29,039 bases of DNA from Streptomyces griseoluteus (GCA_000717735.1 JOBE01000070.1:1-29039), one strand, 5' to 3'. Positions 15,671 to 23,988 are shown, counted from the first letter of the stretch. The notes: generated from the sequence alone by a model not told the origin. Translations and numbers: made by a program.

Positions 15671-17119
15671 GTGGCCGCCAAGCCCCAGGTTCGCAATGCA
15701 CCAGACGCAGGCTCCGCCCCCGAAGACCGGGAGACACACCCGGTCGACGAGACGCTGCCCCCAGTAAAGATGCTCACCAGCGGCCTCCAGCACGTGGCCG
15801 CCATGTACGCGGGCGTCGTCGCGCCGCCCCTCATCGTCGGAGCGGCCGTCGGCCTCTCCGGCACCGAACTCACCTTCCTGACCGGCGCCAGCCTCTTCAC
15901 CGCGGGACTCGCCACCTTCCTCCAGACGCTCGGCATCTGGAAGATCGGCGCCCGCCTGCCGTTCGTGAACGGCGTCACCTTCGCCGGCGTCGCTCCGATG
16001 CTCGCCATCGTCGACACCACCGACGACAAGGCCGACGCGCTCCCCGTGATCTTCGGCGCGATCATCGTCGCCGGCCTCCTCGGCTTCCTCGCCGCCCCCT
16101 GGTTCTCCCGGCTCGTGCGGTTCTTCCCGCCGGTCGTCACCGGCACCGTGATCACCCTCATAGGCGTCTCCCTCCTCCCGGTCGCGTTCGGCTGGGCCCA
16201 GGGGCCCAACCCCCAGGCCGAGGACTACGGTTCGACCACCTTCCTCACCCTGGCCGGCATCACGCTCGTCGTCGTCCTGCTGCTCCGCCGCTTCACCCGC
16301 GGCTTCCTCAAGCAGATCGCCGTCCTCGTCGGCCTCGTCATCGGCACCCTCATCGCCATACCGTTCGGCGTCACCGACTTCTCCCCGGTGACCGAGGCGG
16401 ACATCGTCGGCTTCCCGACGCCCTTCCACTTCGGCGGCCCGCAGTTCGCCCTCGCCGCGATCATCTCCATGTGCGTGGTCATGCTGGTCTCCATGACCGA
16501 GTCGACCGCCGACATGCTGGCGCTCGGCGAGATCGTCGACCGGCCGGCCGACGAGAAGACCATCGCGGCCGGACTGCGCGCCGACACCCTCGGCTCCGCG
16601 ATCAGCCCGCTCTTCAACGGCTTCATGTGCAGCGCCTTCGCGCAGAACATCGGCCTGGTCGCCATGACCCGGATCCGCAGCCGCTTCGTCGTCGCCTGCG
16701 GCGGCGGCTTCCTGGTCCTGATGGGCCTCTCCCCGGTCGCCGCCTCGCTCATCTCGGTCGTCCCCCGGCCGGTCCTCGGCGGCGCGGGCGTCGTCCTCTT
16801 CGGCTCGGTCGCCGCCAGCGGCATCCAGACCCTCGTCAAGGCCGGCCTGGAGAAGGACAACAACGTGCTGATCGTGGCCGTCTCCCTGGCCGTCGGCATC
16901 ATCCCGATCACGGCGCCGGAGTTCTACCACGCCTTCCCCGAGACCGCGAAGATCATCCTGGACTCGGGCATCTCCACCGGCTGCGTCGCGGCCGTCCTGC
17001 TCAACGTGGTCTTCAACCACCTGGGCCGCGGAAAGGACGACGACGACGTCACCGCACCGATGGAGCCGGGCGAGGAGATCTCCGGCAGCGCCACCGCGAA
17101 GGCGGCGCACGTCCACTGA
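15671..17119 (+). CDS. NCS2/NAT family nucleobase permease, copy 2
   Basis: A 482-residue paralogue of the permease at 12505-13923. Same family marks: QH at 40-41 (LQHVAAMYAG) and NAT signature from Q325 (QNIGLVAMTR). The two differ inside the NAT signature and in the segment before it (FPTSAFAQN against MCSAFAQN), where substrate choice is decided in this family, so they may carry different purines. GTG 15671 has GGAGGA upstream. The C-terminal 30 residues are charged (GKDDDDV). Three hairpins precede the gene, so it may have its own promoter in the gap, though I see no clear one. Confidence 0.9.
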   Translation: MAAKPQVRNAPDAGSAPEDRETHPVDETLPPVKMLTSGLQHVAAMYAGVVAPPLIVGAAVGLSGTELTFLTGASLFTAGLATFLQTLGIWKIGARLPFVNGVTFAGVAPMLAIVDTTDDKADALPVIFGAIIVAGLLGFLAAPWFSRLVRFFPPVVTGTVITLIGVSLLPVAFGWAQGPNPQAEDYGSTTFLTLAGITLVVVLLLRRFTRGFLKQIAVLVGLVIGTLIAIPFGVTDFSPVTEADIVGFPTPFHFGGPQFALAAIISMCVVMLVSMTESTADMLALGEIVDRPADEKTIAAGLRADTLGSAISPLFNGFMCSAFAQNIGLVAMTRIRSRFVVACGGGFLVLMGLSPVAASLISVVPRPVLGGAGVVLFGSVAASGIQTLVKAGLEKDNNVLIVAVSLAVGIIPITAPEFYHAFPETAKIILDSGISTGCVAAVLLNVVFNHLGRGKDDDDVTAPMEPGEEISGSATAKAAHVH

Positions 17120-17181
17120 ACCCAGCCGACGCCCCACCGCCTGCCCCGGCCCCCGCGCACATCGCGAGGCCCGGGGCGGTC

Positions 17182-17853
17182 GTGCTGATCAACCCCAACA
17201 CCTCCACCGCCACGACCGCGATGATGACCGCCATCGCCGGCCGAAGCCTCGGCCGCGCACTGCCCCTCCACGCCCCGGGCGCCGCCCCCGCCGTCCGCGG
17301 CGTCACCGCGTCCCGCGGCCCTCGCATGCTCACCGACCCGGCCGCGCTGCGCGCCGCGGCCCCCGAGGTCCTCGCCGCGGGCCTGCGCGCCGTGGCCGCG
17401 GGCGACTGCGCGGCGCTCCTCGTCGGCGCCTTCGGCGACCCGGGCGTGACGGAGCTGCGCGCGGCGGTCCGCGTCCCCGTCGTGGGCATCGGCGAGGCGG
17501 CCCTCGCCGAGGCGGCCGCCGACGGGACCCCGTTCGGCATCGCCACCACGACCCCGCTCCTCGCCGACGCCATCGCCGCGCACGTGACGGCCCTCGGCCT
17601 CGCCGACCGGTACACCGGCCTCCGCCTCACCGCAGGCGCCCCCGAGCACCTCTCCGCGCACCCGGCCCTGCTCGTCGACCGGCTGGAGAGAGCGGTCCGC
17701 GCCTGCGTGGAACGGGACGGGGCGCGGGTAGTCGTCATCGGAGGCGGTCCACTGGGCGAGGCGGCCGAGGAACTCCGTACCCGCTGCGGGGTCAGGATCG
17801 TGGCCCCGATCCCGGCGGCCTGCCGCGCGGTCGCGCGCCTGCTGTCCGGCTGA
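17182..17853 (+). CDS. Hydantoin/allantoin racemase-like protein lacking both catalytic cysteines
   Basis: A 223-residue member of the Asp/Glu/hydantoin racemase superfamily: INPNTSTATT at the N-terminus, AFGDPG (83-88), PVVGIGEAA (99-107) and VVVIGGGPL (183-191). In an operon making S-allantoin, the expected role is allantoin racemase (HpxA-like). However, the two catalytic cysteines of the family are absent: the usual CFGDPG is AFGDPG (Ala83) and the usual GCxGM is GGGPL (Gly188). The four cysteines present are elsewhere. Racemisation by the known mechanism is therefore unlikely. GTG 17182 is the only ordinary in-frame start near the first beta strand; the frame is open back into the permease gene, and a CTG at 17116 overlapping the permease stop is a remote alternative. 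The start is uncertain. Confidence 0.75.
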   Translation: MLINPNTSTATTAMMTAIAGRSLGRALPLHAPGAAPAVRGVTASRGPRMLTDPAALRAAAPEVLAAGLRAVAAGDCAALLVGAFGDPGVTELRAAVRVPVVGIGEAALAEAAADGTPFGIATTTPLLADAIAAHVTALGLADRYTGLRLTAGAPEHLSAHPALLVDRLERAVRACVERDGARVVVIGGGPLGEAAEELRTRCGVRIVAPIPAACRAVARLLSG

Positions 17854-17926
17854 CCGCCGCACGGCCCGGCCGGGTGCCCGGCCAGGTGCGCGGCCATCAC
17901 CAAGATCAGCATCAGGAACAGCGCCG

Positions 17927-18511
17927 TCACCGCTCCACCCCGGTCCGGCGACGGCACTCGTCGGCCAGCGCCGGGTACGCGGCGGCGATCGCCTCGTACA
18001 GCCGCCGCCGCAACAGTCGCTCGGCCTCGCCGCGCCCGGTCTCCCCGTACAGGCCGTCGAGCAGTGACTCGTACCGCGCGAGGGCGTGCCGCAGATAGCT
18101 CACCTGCCAGCGCACGAGGGCGCCGGCCGGTGTCCCGCGCGCCGCGCTCTCCCGCGCCCCGAGCAACTGCCGGTGGCGCACCGCCCGCCGCTCCAGTTCG
18201 GGTCCGGGGAGCCGGGGCACCTCGATCGGTTCCGCGCGGATCGAAGCCAGTACGGCGGCCCGCCGCCGCTCGGCGTACGCCACGGCGGCCGCCGAGCGGG
18301 CCGGGGCGAGCGCCGAGGTCACCGCGAACTCGGGTGTCCGCTCCACGGTCTCGACGCGCGCGAGGAGGTAGAGCCGCAGGGGCGAGAGGGACCAGCGGCG
18401 CGGGTCCCGCCCCTGCAGATCGGGTGTTCCGAGCAGGTCCCGCATCATCGTGTCGGTCCAGCCGCGGCGGCGTACCCCGGCGAAGGTCACGTAGGTCGTA
18501 CGGTCCGTCAT
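17927..18511 (-). CDS. Conserved streptomycete hypothetical protein
   Basis: A 194-residue basic, helical protein opening MTDRTTYVTFAGVRRRGWTD and then MMRDLLGTPDL; it reads like a family seen in many streptomycetes and has no domain I can name. The middle (about 70-160) is rich in Ala/Arg/Glu helix, including the EVPRLPGPELE segment. No signal peptide, membrane segment or metal motif. ATG 18511 has GGGGGAA upstream. It is divergent from the FnIII lipoprotein gene, sharing a 131-bp promoter region, and convergent with the racemase-like gene. Function unknown. Confidence 0.75.
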   Translation of the reverse strand: MTDRTTYVTFAGVRRRGWTDTMMRDLLGTPDLQGRDPRRWSLSPLRLYLLARVETVERTPEFAVTSALAPARSAAAVAYAERRRAAVLASIRAEPIEVPRLPGPELERRAVRHRQLLGARESAARGTPAGALVRWQVSYLRHALARYESLLDGLYGETGRGEAERLLRRRLYEAIAAAYPALADECRRRTGVER

Positions 18512-18605
18512 GATTCCCCCTGAATCGACTACGGAGAGTGATGTTCTCAGTGAAGCGCACGCCACTGACAACGCCCCCTTGCCCGGCTCCGCCCACCTGT
18601 GCGAT

Positions 18606-18621
18606 ATAGGTCTGGACCTTT
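18606..18621 (+). promoter_or_regulatory. DasR-like (dre) or chitinase-type box before the FnIII lipoprotein
   Basis: The core AGGTC-TG-GACCT (18608-18619) is an inverted repeat, and the 16 bases match the DasR-responsive consensus as I recall it (core GGTCTAGACC) at 11 of 16 positions. It overlaps a -10-like TATAGG about 25-35 bp before the start codon, where a repressor would act. It also resembles the direct-repeat word of streptomycete chitinase promoters. Confidence 0.5.
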
Positions 18622-18642
18622 TCGACGGACGGAGGCCGGCCC

Positions 18643-19608
18643 GTGCAACGCCCGCTCGCCGCAAGCCTGTTGACTCCCTTGGCGCTCCTCCTCACCCTCA
18701 CCGGGTGCGCGGGCGCCGCCGCACCCCCGCCCGAGGACACCCGCGCCCCCACCGCACCCACCGGAGTCACCGCGACCGCGGGCAGCGCGAGCACCGTCCA
18801 CGTCATGTGGAACGCGGCCACCGACGACCGGGCCGTCACCGGCTACGCGGTCTACAGCGAAGGCCGCAGGATCAAGGACCTGCCCGCCACCACCCTGATG
18901 ACCGACGTGGTCGGACTCGTCCCCGCCACACGCCACCGCTTCACCGTCCGCGCCCGCGACGCCGCCGGCAACACCTCGCCCCCGAGCGCCACCGTCACCG
19001 CCACCACGCTCCGCGCCGCCGCCGAGGACCGCACACCCCCCACCACGCCGACCGCCCTGCGCGCCGCACCCGACGGCAGCCGCGCCGCCACCCTCCGCTG
19101 GTCCGCGGCCCGGGACGACACCCGGATCACCGCCTACGACGTCTACCAGGCCGACACCCGCATCCACACCGTGCCCGGCACCGCCACCACCGCCCACGTC
19201 ACCGGCCTGCGCCCCGGCACCGCCTACGCGTTCACCGTCCGCGCCCGCGACGCCGCCGAGAACTCCTCACCGGACAGCAACCCCGCCGACCTCATCACGG
19301 CCCCGTCCTCGGGCGCACCCCCGAACACCGCCCCCACCCGCCTCACCGTCACGGCCGCCAGGGGCGCGATCACCGTCACCTGGACCCCACCCCGCACCGG
19401 CGCCCCGGTCACCCACCACGAGCTCCACCTCAACGGCCGCTTCGCCACCACCATCATCTGGGGCACCACCCCACCCCCCGGCCGCGCGACCTACACCTTC
19501 CCGGTCCCCGACCCGCCGGGCACCCGCTACACCGTCACCCTCCGCGCCCGGCTCCCCGACGGCACCTGGGGCGACTTCTCGGCACCCCGGACGGCGGTGG
19601 TGCGCTGA
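18643..19608 (+). CDS. Fibronectin type III repeat lipoprotein
   Basis: A 321-residue surface lipoprotein. The signal peptide ends in the lipobox LTGC (19-22), so Cys22 is probably acylated. Three FnIII domains follow (about 35-120, 128-218, 228-320); the first two carry the typical W-core, Y-V-Y strand and TVRARDAAGN/TVRARDAAEN turn, while the third is more diverged. No catalytic domain is present. In streptomycetes such domains occur in chitinases and other polysaccharide-degrading enzymes, so a role in adhesion or substrate binding is possible. GTG 18643 has GGAGG with a 6-base gap. The DasR-like box upstream would suit chitin-linked control. Confidence 0.88.
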   Translation: MQRPLAASLLTPLALLLTLTGCAGAAAPPPEDTRAPTAPTGVTATAGSASTVHVMWNAATDDRAVTGYAVYSEGRRIKDLPATTLMTDVVGLVPATRHRFTVRARDAAGNTSPPSATVTATTLRAAAEDRTPPTTPTALRAAPDGSRAATLRWSAARDDTRITAYDVYQADTRIHTVPGTATTAHVTGLRPGTAYAFTVRARDAAENSSPDSNPADLITAPSSGAPPNTAPTRLTVTAARGAITVTWTPPRTGAPVTHHELHLNGRFATTIIWGTTPPPGRATYTFPVPDPPGTRYTVTLRARLPDGTWGDFSAPRTAVVR

Positions 19609-19723
19609 CGGGCGGGCGCGTACTGACAGGCCATCAGGTTTGGCCGGAACGGCCCTCTTTCGCCTCGGACCGCCGCGCCTCACCCTGCGAACAGGGGATG
19701 CAGCGGGCCACCGGGGGGCGCCG

Positions 19724-20833
19724 ATGTTCGAGCCGAAGTCAGACCTGCCGCCGCTCTACGTCCCCGCGCTACCCGCCCGCCGCAGCGCGCTCGCCGCGTA
19801 CAGCTGGCTCCCACCCCGGGCACGCGCGTGCGTGACGCCGCTGTGGAGCATCCCGCCCCGGGTCGGCGGGCCCCACGCCATGGGCCGGAGACAGCCTCAC
19901 CCGCTCGACCCCGACCGCACCGCGCTCGCCGCCCACCTGAGGACCGCCCTGCGCGCGATCGAGGTCGCGCAGCGCGGCCGGCCCGCCTGGGTGGACGCCT
20001 TCCACACGGAGGACGGAACGGAGCCGCTCGTCGCGGAGTCCTGGCTGACGGCGGCGGGCACCCCGCTGCGGCCCGTGACGGGCGTCGAGCGGGCCGCAGC
20101 GCAGCAGACGGCCACGGCGGAGGCCGCACGCCTCAGCGGCAACGGCCTCGGCGTCCGCGTGTTCCTGACCGCTCCGCCGGACGAGGGGCTGAGGGACGCG
20201 GTCGGCGGTCTCCTGACGCGGATCGCGTTCGCGCACTGCCCGGTGGACCTGCTGCTCGACCTGGGCGCCGTCGTCGACGAGCACCACCCGGCGGAGAAGT
20301 GGGCGCTGCGCGCCCTGGGCCTGCTCGGCTCCCTCCACCACTGGCGCACGGTCGTCCTGCTGGCCGGTTCCTTCCCCCGTACGTTCCCCGAGGACTACGG
20401 GACGCCCCTCGCGGAGGCGCACCGCTTCGACTGGGACGTCTGGCACATGCTCGCCGACGGCCCCGAACCCGCGGATCCGCCCGTCGTCTACGGCGACTAC
20501 GGGGCCGCCCACACCGGCAGCGGCGACACGCCCACGCGCGCGGGGGGCGGCCCGCCGTGGGGCGTGGTGCGCTACACGACCGAGCGCACCTTCCTGCTCG
20601 TACGGGTGCCCACCCGGGGGCCCGGCCACGCGGACACGGTCCGCTCGCTGGTCCGGGAGATCGTCCACGCGGAGGGCTTCAGGGGAGAGGAGTTCAGCGA
20701 GGGCGAGCGCTGGCTCGCCTCCTGCGCGGCCGGAGCGGGCCGTGCGGGGGCCGGCGGTCCCGAGGTCTGGGCGCGCGCCGGGCACGTCCAGCACATGACC
20801 CAGGTCGTCCGCGCCCTGCGCGGACGCCTGTGA
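19724..20833 (+). CDS. T4 beta-like protein (Beta family, PF14350-type)
   Basis: A 369-residue protein resembling the bacteriophage T4 beta protein family. It has the family opening YVPALPARRSALAAYSWLP followed by a TPLWSIPPR strand, an internal VDLLLDLGAVVDE strand-turn and a DWDVWHML region. The biochemical function of the family is not established; relatives occur in phage and in accessory loci. ATG 19724 was taken; the purine-rich GGGGGGCG upstream is the only binding-site candidate. The 595-residue unknown follows after 64 bp in the same direction, so the two may form a unit. Family assignment is from recall of sequence pattern. Confidence 0.7.
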   Translation: MFEPKSDLPPLYVPALPARRSALAAYSWLPPRARACVTPLWSIPPRVGGPHAMGRRQPHPLDPDRTALAAHLRTALRAIEVAQRGRPAWVDAFHTEDGTEPLVAESWLTAAGTPLRPVTGVERAAAQQTATAEAARLSGNGLGVRVFLTAPPDEGLRDAVGGLLTRIAFAHCPVDLLLDLGAVVDEHHPAEKWALRALGLLGSLHHWRTVVLLAGSFPRTFPEDYGTPLAEAHRFDWDVWHMLADGPEPADPPVVYGDYGAAHTGSGDTPTRAGGGPPWGVVRYTTERTFLLVRVPTRGPGHADTVRSLVREIVHAEGFRGEEFSEGERWLASCAAGAGRAGAGGPEVWARAGHVQHMTQVVRALRGRL

Positions 20834-20897
20834 TTCCGCGCCGCTCCCCGCCTGCGTCGTACGTCCGATTCGTCCCCGCCGAACTACTCTGGGAAGC

Positions 20898-22685
20898 GTG
20901 GCCGAGACCGTTCTGACCAACACCGGGCTCGACAGCTTCCTCGACGGAGCGCCCGAGCGCCGCGATCCCGTGTTCGTCCGCGCCGCCGAGGCGGTCCTGG
21001 GACTGCTCGCCCTGCGGGGAGCCGACCGGGGGAGCGGAGTGCCCGAACCGACGCCCGCCCTCGTCCGGCAGCTGCTCGTCGAGGACCTGCCCACGTTCGT
21101 CTACGCGGCGCCAGGAGAGCTGGACGTCTATCCGGCCGTGCTCGGGGAACTCGCCGGCCGGTTCGACGGGGAGCTGCGCGAGCGGGTCGCCGCCGTCGTG
21201 CACGAGGCCGCGCCCGACTTCGAACGGGCCATGACCGACCCCGGCAACCTCACCTGGCACCGCTGGTACGCCTCGCTGCTGCGGGCCTGCGGCGCCGATC
21301 TCGCCGACCCCGACGACGTACGGAGCCGGCTCGCCGCCCTCGACGGGGCGCCGCTGCCCGACGGTGTGCACCGGGCCGACCTCATGGGGCGGACGGCCCT
21401 CGCGGACGTCCTCCTCGCCGAGGCGCTCACGCGCGCGTACGTCCGGGACGCCGAGGAGCCGCCCGCCATCGGGCCGCTGCTCACCGACCACGCCGTCGCG
21501 ACCGGCATCGGGAAGGTGGCCGCCGCGCTCCAGGACCGGTGGACCGCCGCCGGGCTGGCCGAAGAGCTCGCCGGAGCGTACGCGCGGTTCGCGCCGGGAC
21601 CCGAGGCCTTCCCACACCTCGTCCTTGCCGACGCCCTCCTCGACGAGCACCTCGACCATTTCGGGGACGTCGCCGTCCCCGTACCCCCGCCGCCCGCGAT
21701 CGAGGCCGGGCCGGCCGAGCGGGACGCGGACACCCTCATCGCCGCCGTCGAGGAACTGGCGGAGGAGGAGTTCGAGCCCTACGGCGGGGAGGCGCCCCAC
21801 CTTCTGTACGTGGTCTACCGGCGAGGCTGCTCGGCCGACTCCGTCGCCCGCAAGGCCGCCGAGTACGAGGACTGGTCCGTCGATCCGGACCTGGAGGACC
21901 TGCCCGTACCGGTACCGGCCGAGGCGCCCGACGGGTACGCGCTGCCGCCCCTGCCCGAGCTCGTCCGGCTCCTCGGCACGGCGGACCTGACCGAGGCCGA
22001 CCGGGCCGGACTCGAAGGGGCCGCCCGCGATCTCGCCACCGTCCTGGACCGGCTCGCCGCCACCGGCCTGGTCTTCCGTACCGGCGACGCCTTCGGGCTC
22101 ACCCCGCGCGGCGCCGGCGTCGTGCGTTATCTGCTCGGCGTACGAGGAGTCGCCGCGCCCGACGCCGACGAGGCCCGCGGGTGGGCGGCGCCCGAGGTGG
22201 TGGCCGCCGCCGCGGGCTGGCCCGGCTGCGTCGCCACGCGCGTGCTCGCCGACTGGCTCCACGCGCGCGGGGACACCGCCGAAGCCTGGTCCGAGCTGCT
22301 CGCCGCCCTCGGCACCGTCCACGCCGGCACCTCGGACGCGGCGGCCGTGCGAGGGCTCTTCCACGCCCTCGACACCGCCGCCGCCCCGCCCGATGCCCTG
22401 CGTGGCGCCCTCCGTGACCCGGTGATCGGCGCCTACGCCCACCAGGCCCTGCGCCTGCGGGGCGAACCCTCCGACCTGATCCAGGTGGGCACCTCGGCGC
22501 GGGCGCTGTACGTCCTGGACGCGCTGCCCGCCAAGAAGGGCCCGCTGGAGTCCCGGCGCACCGCCTTCGACGAGGCGGCGGCGGCCTGGCCCGGCGGGTC
22601 CGCCGCCCTGGTGCGGGCGATGGCCGCGGCGGACCGCCATGAGACGGAGCGGGTCCTCGGCCCGCTCGGCCTCACCGCTCCCTGA
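20898..22685 (+). CDS. Large hypothetical protein with a winged-helix-like segment
   Basis: A 595-residue acidic, Ala/Leu-rich, mostly helical protein with no signal peptide, membrane segment or catalytic motif that I recognise. Around residues 364-413 it has a winged-helix-like stretch (TVLDRLAATGLVFRTGDAFGLTPRGAGVVRYLL), as in helix-wing proteins. The C-terminal 180 residues look like helical repeats (WLHARGDTAEAW, RALYVLDALPAKKGP). GTG 20898 has no clear ribosome binding site, but TACTCT ends seven bases before it, so the transcript may be leaderless. Its stop is 3 bp from the convergent SGNH hydrolase stop. It follows the beta-like gene. Resembles streptomycete hypothetical proteins; function unknown. 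Confidence 0.78.
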   Translation: MAETVLTNTGLDSFLDGAPERRDPVFVRAAEAVLGLLALRGADRGSGVPEPTPALVRQLLVEDLPTFVYAAPGELDVYPAVLGELAGRFDGELRERVAAVVHEAAPDFERAMTDPGNLTWHRWYASLLRACGADLADPDDVRSRLAALDGAPLPDGVHRADLMGRTALADVLLAEALTRAYVRDAEEPPAIGPLLTDHAVATGIGKVAAALQDRWTAAGLAEELAGAYARFAPGPEAFPHLVLADALLDEHLDHFGDVAVPVPPPPAIEAGPAERDADTLIAAVEELAEEEFEPYGGEAPHLLYVVYRRGCSADSVARKAAEYEDWSVDPDLEDLPVPVPAEAPDGYALPPLPELVRLLGTADLTEADRAGLEGAARDLATVLDRLAATGLVFRTGDAFGLTPRGAGVVRYLLGVRGVAAPDADEARGWAAPEVVAAAAGWPGCVATRVLADWLHARGDTAEAWSELLAALGTVHAGTSDAAAVRGLFHALDTAAAPPDALRGALRDPVIGAYAHQALRLRGEPSDLIQVGTSARALYVLDALPAKKGPLESRRTAFDEAAAAWPGGSAALVRAMAAADRHETERVLGPLGLTAP

Positions 22686-22688
22686 ACG

Positions 22689-23834
22689 TCACCCCGTGGT
22701 GAGGTACATGGAGGACGGTCCCGAGCCCGCCGTGTTGCGGCAGCTGTGGTTGCCGGTCGGACGGGCGTTGACCAGGGCCAGGCAGCGGCCGAGGGCCTGC
22801 TGGCCGTAGGCGTTGGGGTGCATGGACTCCTGGACGAGCCCCTGGGTGCTCTGGCTGTCGATCCAGCGCGCCCACTCGCTCGTGGTCCCCGAGGCGGGCA
22901 CGGTCGAGGTCACCTGCTTGCTCGCCTTGGCGCAGACCTCGCGCCCCTGGAGAGCGTCGCGGAGGTCCATGAACTGCACGCCCTTGGCCGCGGCGACGCC
23001 CTTGAGGCGGTTGGCGATCTGCGGGACGAGGGAGTCGCGGGCCCAGTCGGAGTCGGCGTTCCAGAAGGGGCAGCCGCCGGTGTTCGTACGGGTCCAGCCG
23101 TTCTCGGAGTACCGGTTGTCGGCGGCGCGGGGGATGGGGGAGGGGTACGACTGGAGGACGATCCGGTAGTCGGACGAGCCGTACCCGGCGCCCGTCATGA
23201 CGGCCCGGATCTCGTCGACCGAGCGGCCGACGTCCGCCATCACGCCGTCGATCTTGGCGTCGACCTCGGCCTGCTGGTCGTCGTGGCAGTACGAGTACCA
23301 GACGATGTAGTCGGTCGCGCAGGTGGAGATGATGTCGGCGAACCCGAGGTCGTTGCCGCCGATGGAGAGCGCGATCAGCTTCACGTCGTGCGTGGCGGCC
23401 ACGGCCGCCAGCCGGTCGGCCTGCGGGGCCTCGCCCTTGTAGGCCACGCCGCCCTGCGAGGCGCGGAAGACGTTGTCCGTCGTCGCGCCGGAGCAGGCGA
23501 GGTTGACGAGGGAGCTCGCGATCGGGCCCGCGCTCTTCACCTCGGAGGTGTCCGAGCGGTGACAGCCGCCCGCCGTGGCGCCGTACACCCGTGAGGGGTC
23601 GTACCCGCTGCCGGTCCAGGCGCGGTCGGTGCCGTTGCGGCTGCCGGAGTTGGTGAGGCTGTTGCCGAGCCAGCGGCCGGCCTCGCCGGAGATATAGCTG
23701 TCGCCCATGGCGACGACGGCGGTGGGCCCGGTGCCGGGGGACGCCTGGACGGCCGGAGCGGCGACGGAGACGAGCCCGGCGGCGGTACACAGTGCCAGGA
23801 GTGCGCGGAGCGCACGAGGGGGGGACGAAGGCAT
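22689..23834 (-). CDS. Secreted SGNH/GDSL hydrolase (lipase or esterase type)
   Basis: A 381-residue exported hydrolase. The signal peptide spans about 1-31 with cleavage after AVQA. The SGNH set is present: nucleophile Ser46 in MGDSYISGE, oxyanion Gly90 region GGCHRSD, GGND at 159-162, and catalytic His339 in MHPNAYG. Several paired cysteines (C91, C114 and others) fit an extracellular enzyme with disulphides. The preferred substrate (lipid ester, acetylated sugar) cannot be told. ATG 23834 opens the signal peptide (MPSSPPRALRALL). No ribosome binding site stands out. Monocistronic, with 3-bp convergent spacing from the preceding gene. Confidence 0.92.
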   Translation of the reverse strand: MPSSPPRALRALLALCTAAGLVSVAAPAVQASPGTGPTAVVAMGDSYISGEAGRWLGNSLTNSGSRNGTDRAWTGSGYDPSRVYGATAGGCHRSDTSEVKSAGPIASSLVNLACSGATTDNVFRASQGGVAYKGEAPQADRLAAVAATHDVKLIALSIGGNDLGFADIISTCATDYIVWYSYCHDDQQAEVDAKIDGVMADVGRSVDEIRAVMTGAGYGSSDYRIVLQSYPSPIPRAADNRYSENGWTRTNTGGCPFWNADSDWARDSLVPQIANRLKGVAAAKGVQFMDLRDALQGREVCAKASKQVTSTVPASGTTSEWARWIDSQSTQGLVQESMHPNAYGQQALGRCLALVNARPTGNHSCRNTAGSGPSSMYLTTG

Positions 23835-23964
23835 GGCTGTGCTCCTGCGGTATGCGGTACGCAGTGATGTGGGGGACAGCCGCCGGCGCCGGTGACATGG
23901 CGGAATCTCGCACGGCCTGGCTTGTTACCGCTAGGTAGCTGCATATCTCGGTTCCGTCACGTCA

Positions 23965-23980
23965 CCTGTGACCTCACAGG
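23965..23980. promoter_or_regulatory. 16-bp perfect inverted repeat upstream of the SGNH gene
   Basis: CCTGTGA-CC-TCACAGG is a perfect 7-2-7 inverted repeat, 130 bp upstream of the SGNH start and 9 bp from the aceB terminator. It overlaps a second short palindrome GTCAC-CT-GTGAC (23961-23972). Possible operator; regulator unknown. Confidence 0.4.
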
Positions 23981-23988
23981 GGTACGAA

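Noticed and set aside
11500..16209. 1569-codon minus-strand frame across the uricase operon
   Set aside because: Antisense to five well-identified genes; Asp/Glu/Gly/His/Arg-rich shadow typical of high-GC genes.
17116..17118. CTG overlapping the permease 2 stop as start of the racemase-like gene
   Set aside because: CTG is a rare start, no binding site is evident beyond the permease codons, and the added 22 residues are Pro/Ala-rich linker; the GTG at 17182 begins at the first beta strand. Kept only as a remote alternative.
20694..22640. 648-codon minus-strand frame antisense to the 595-residue unknown
   Set aside because: The plus-strand frame has the more protein-like composition and abuts the SGNH gene cleanly; the minus frame starts and ends inside other genes.
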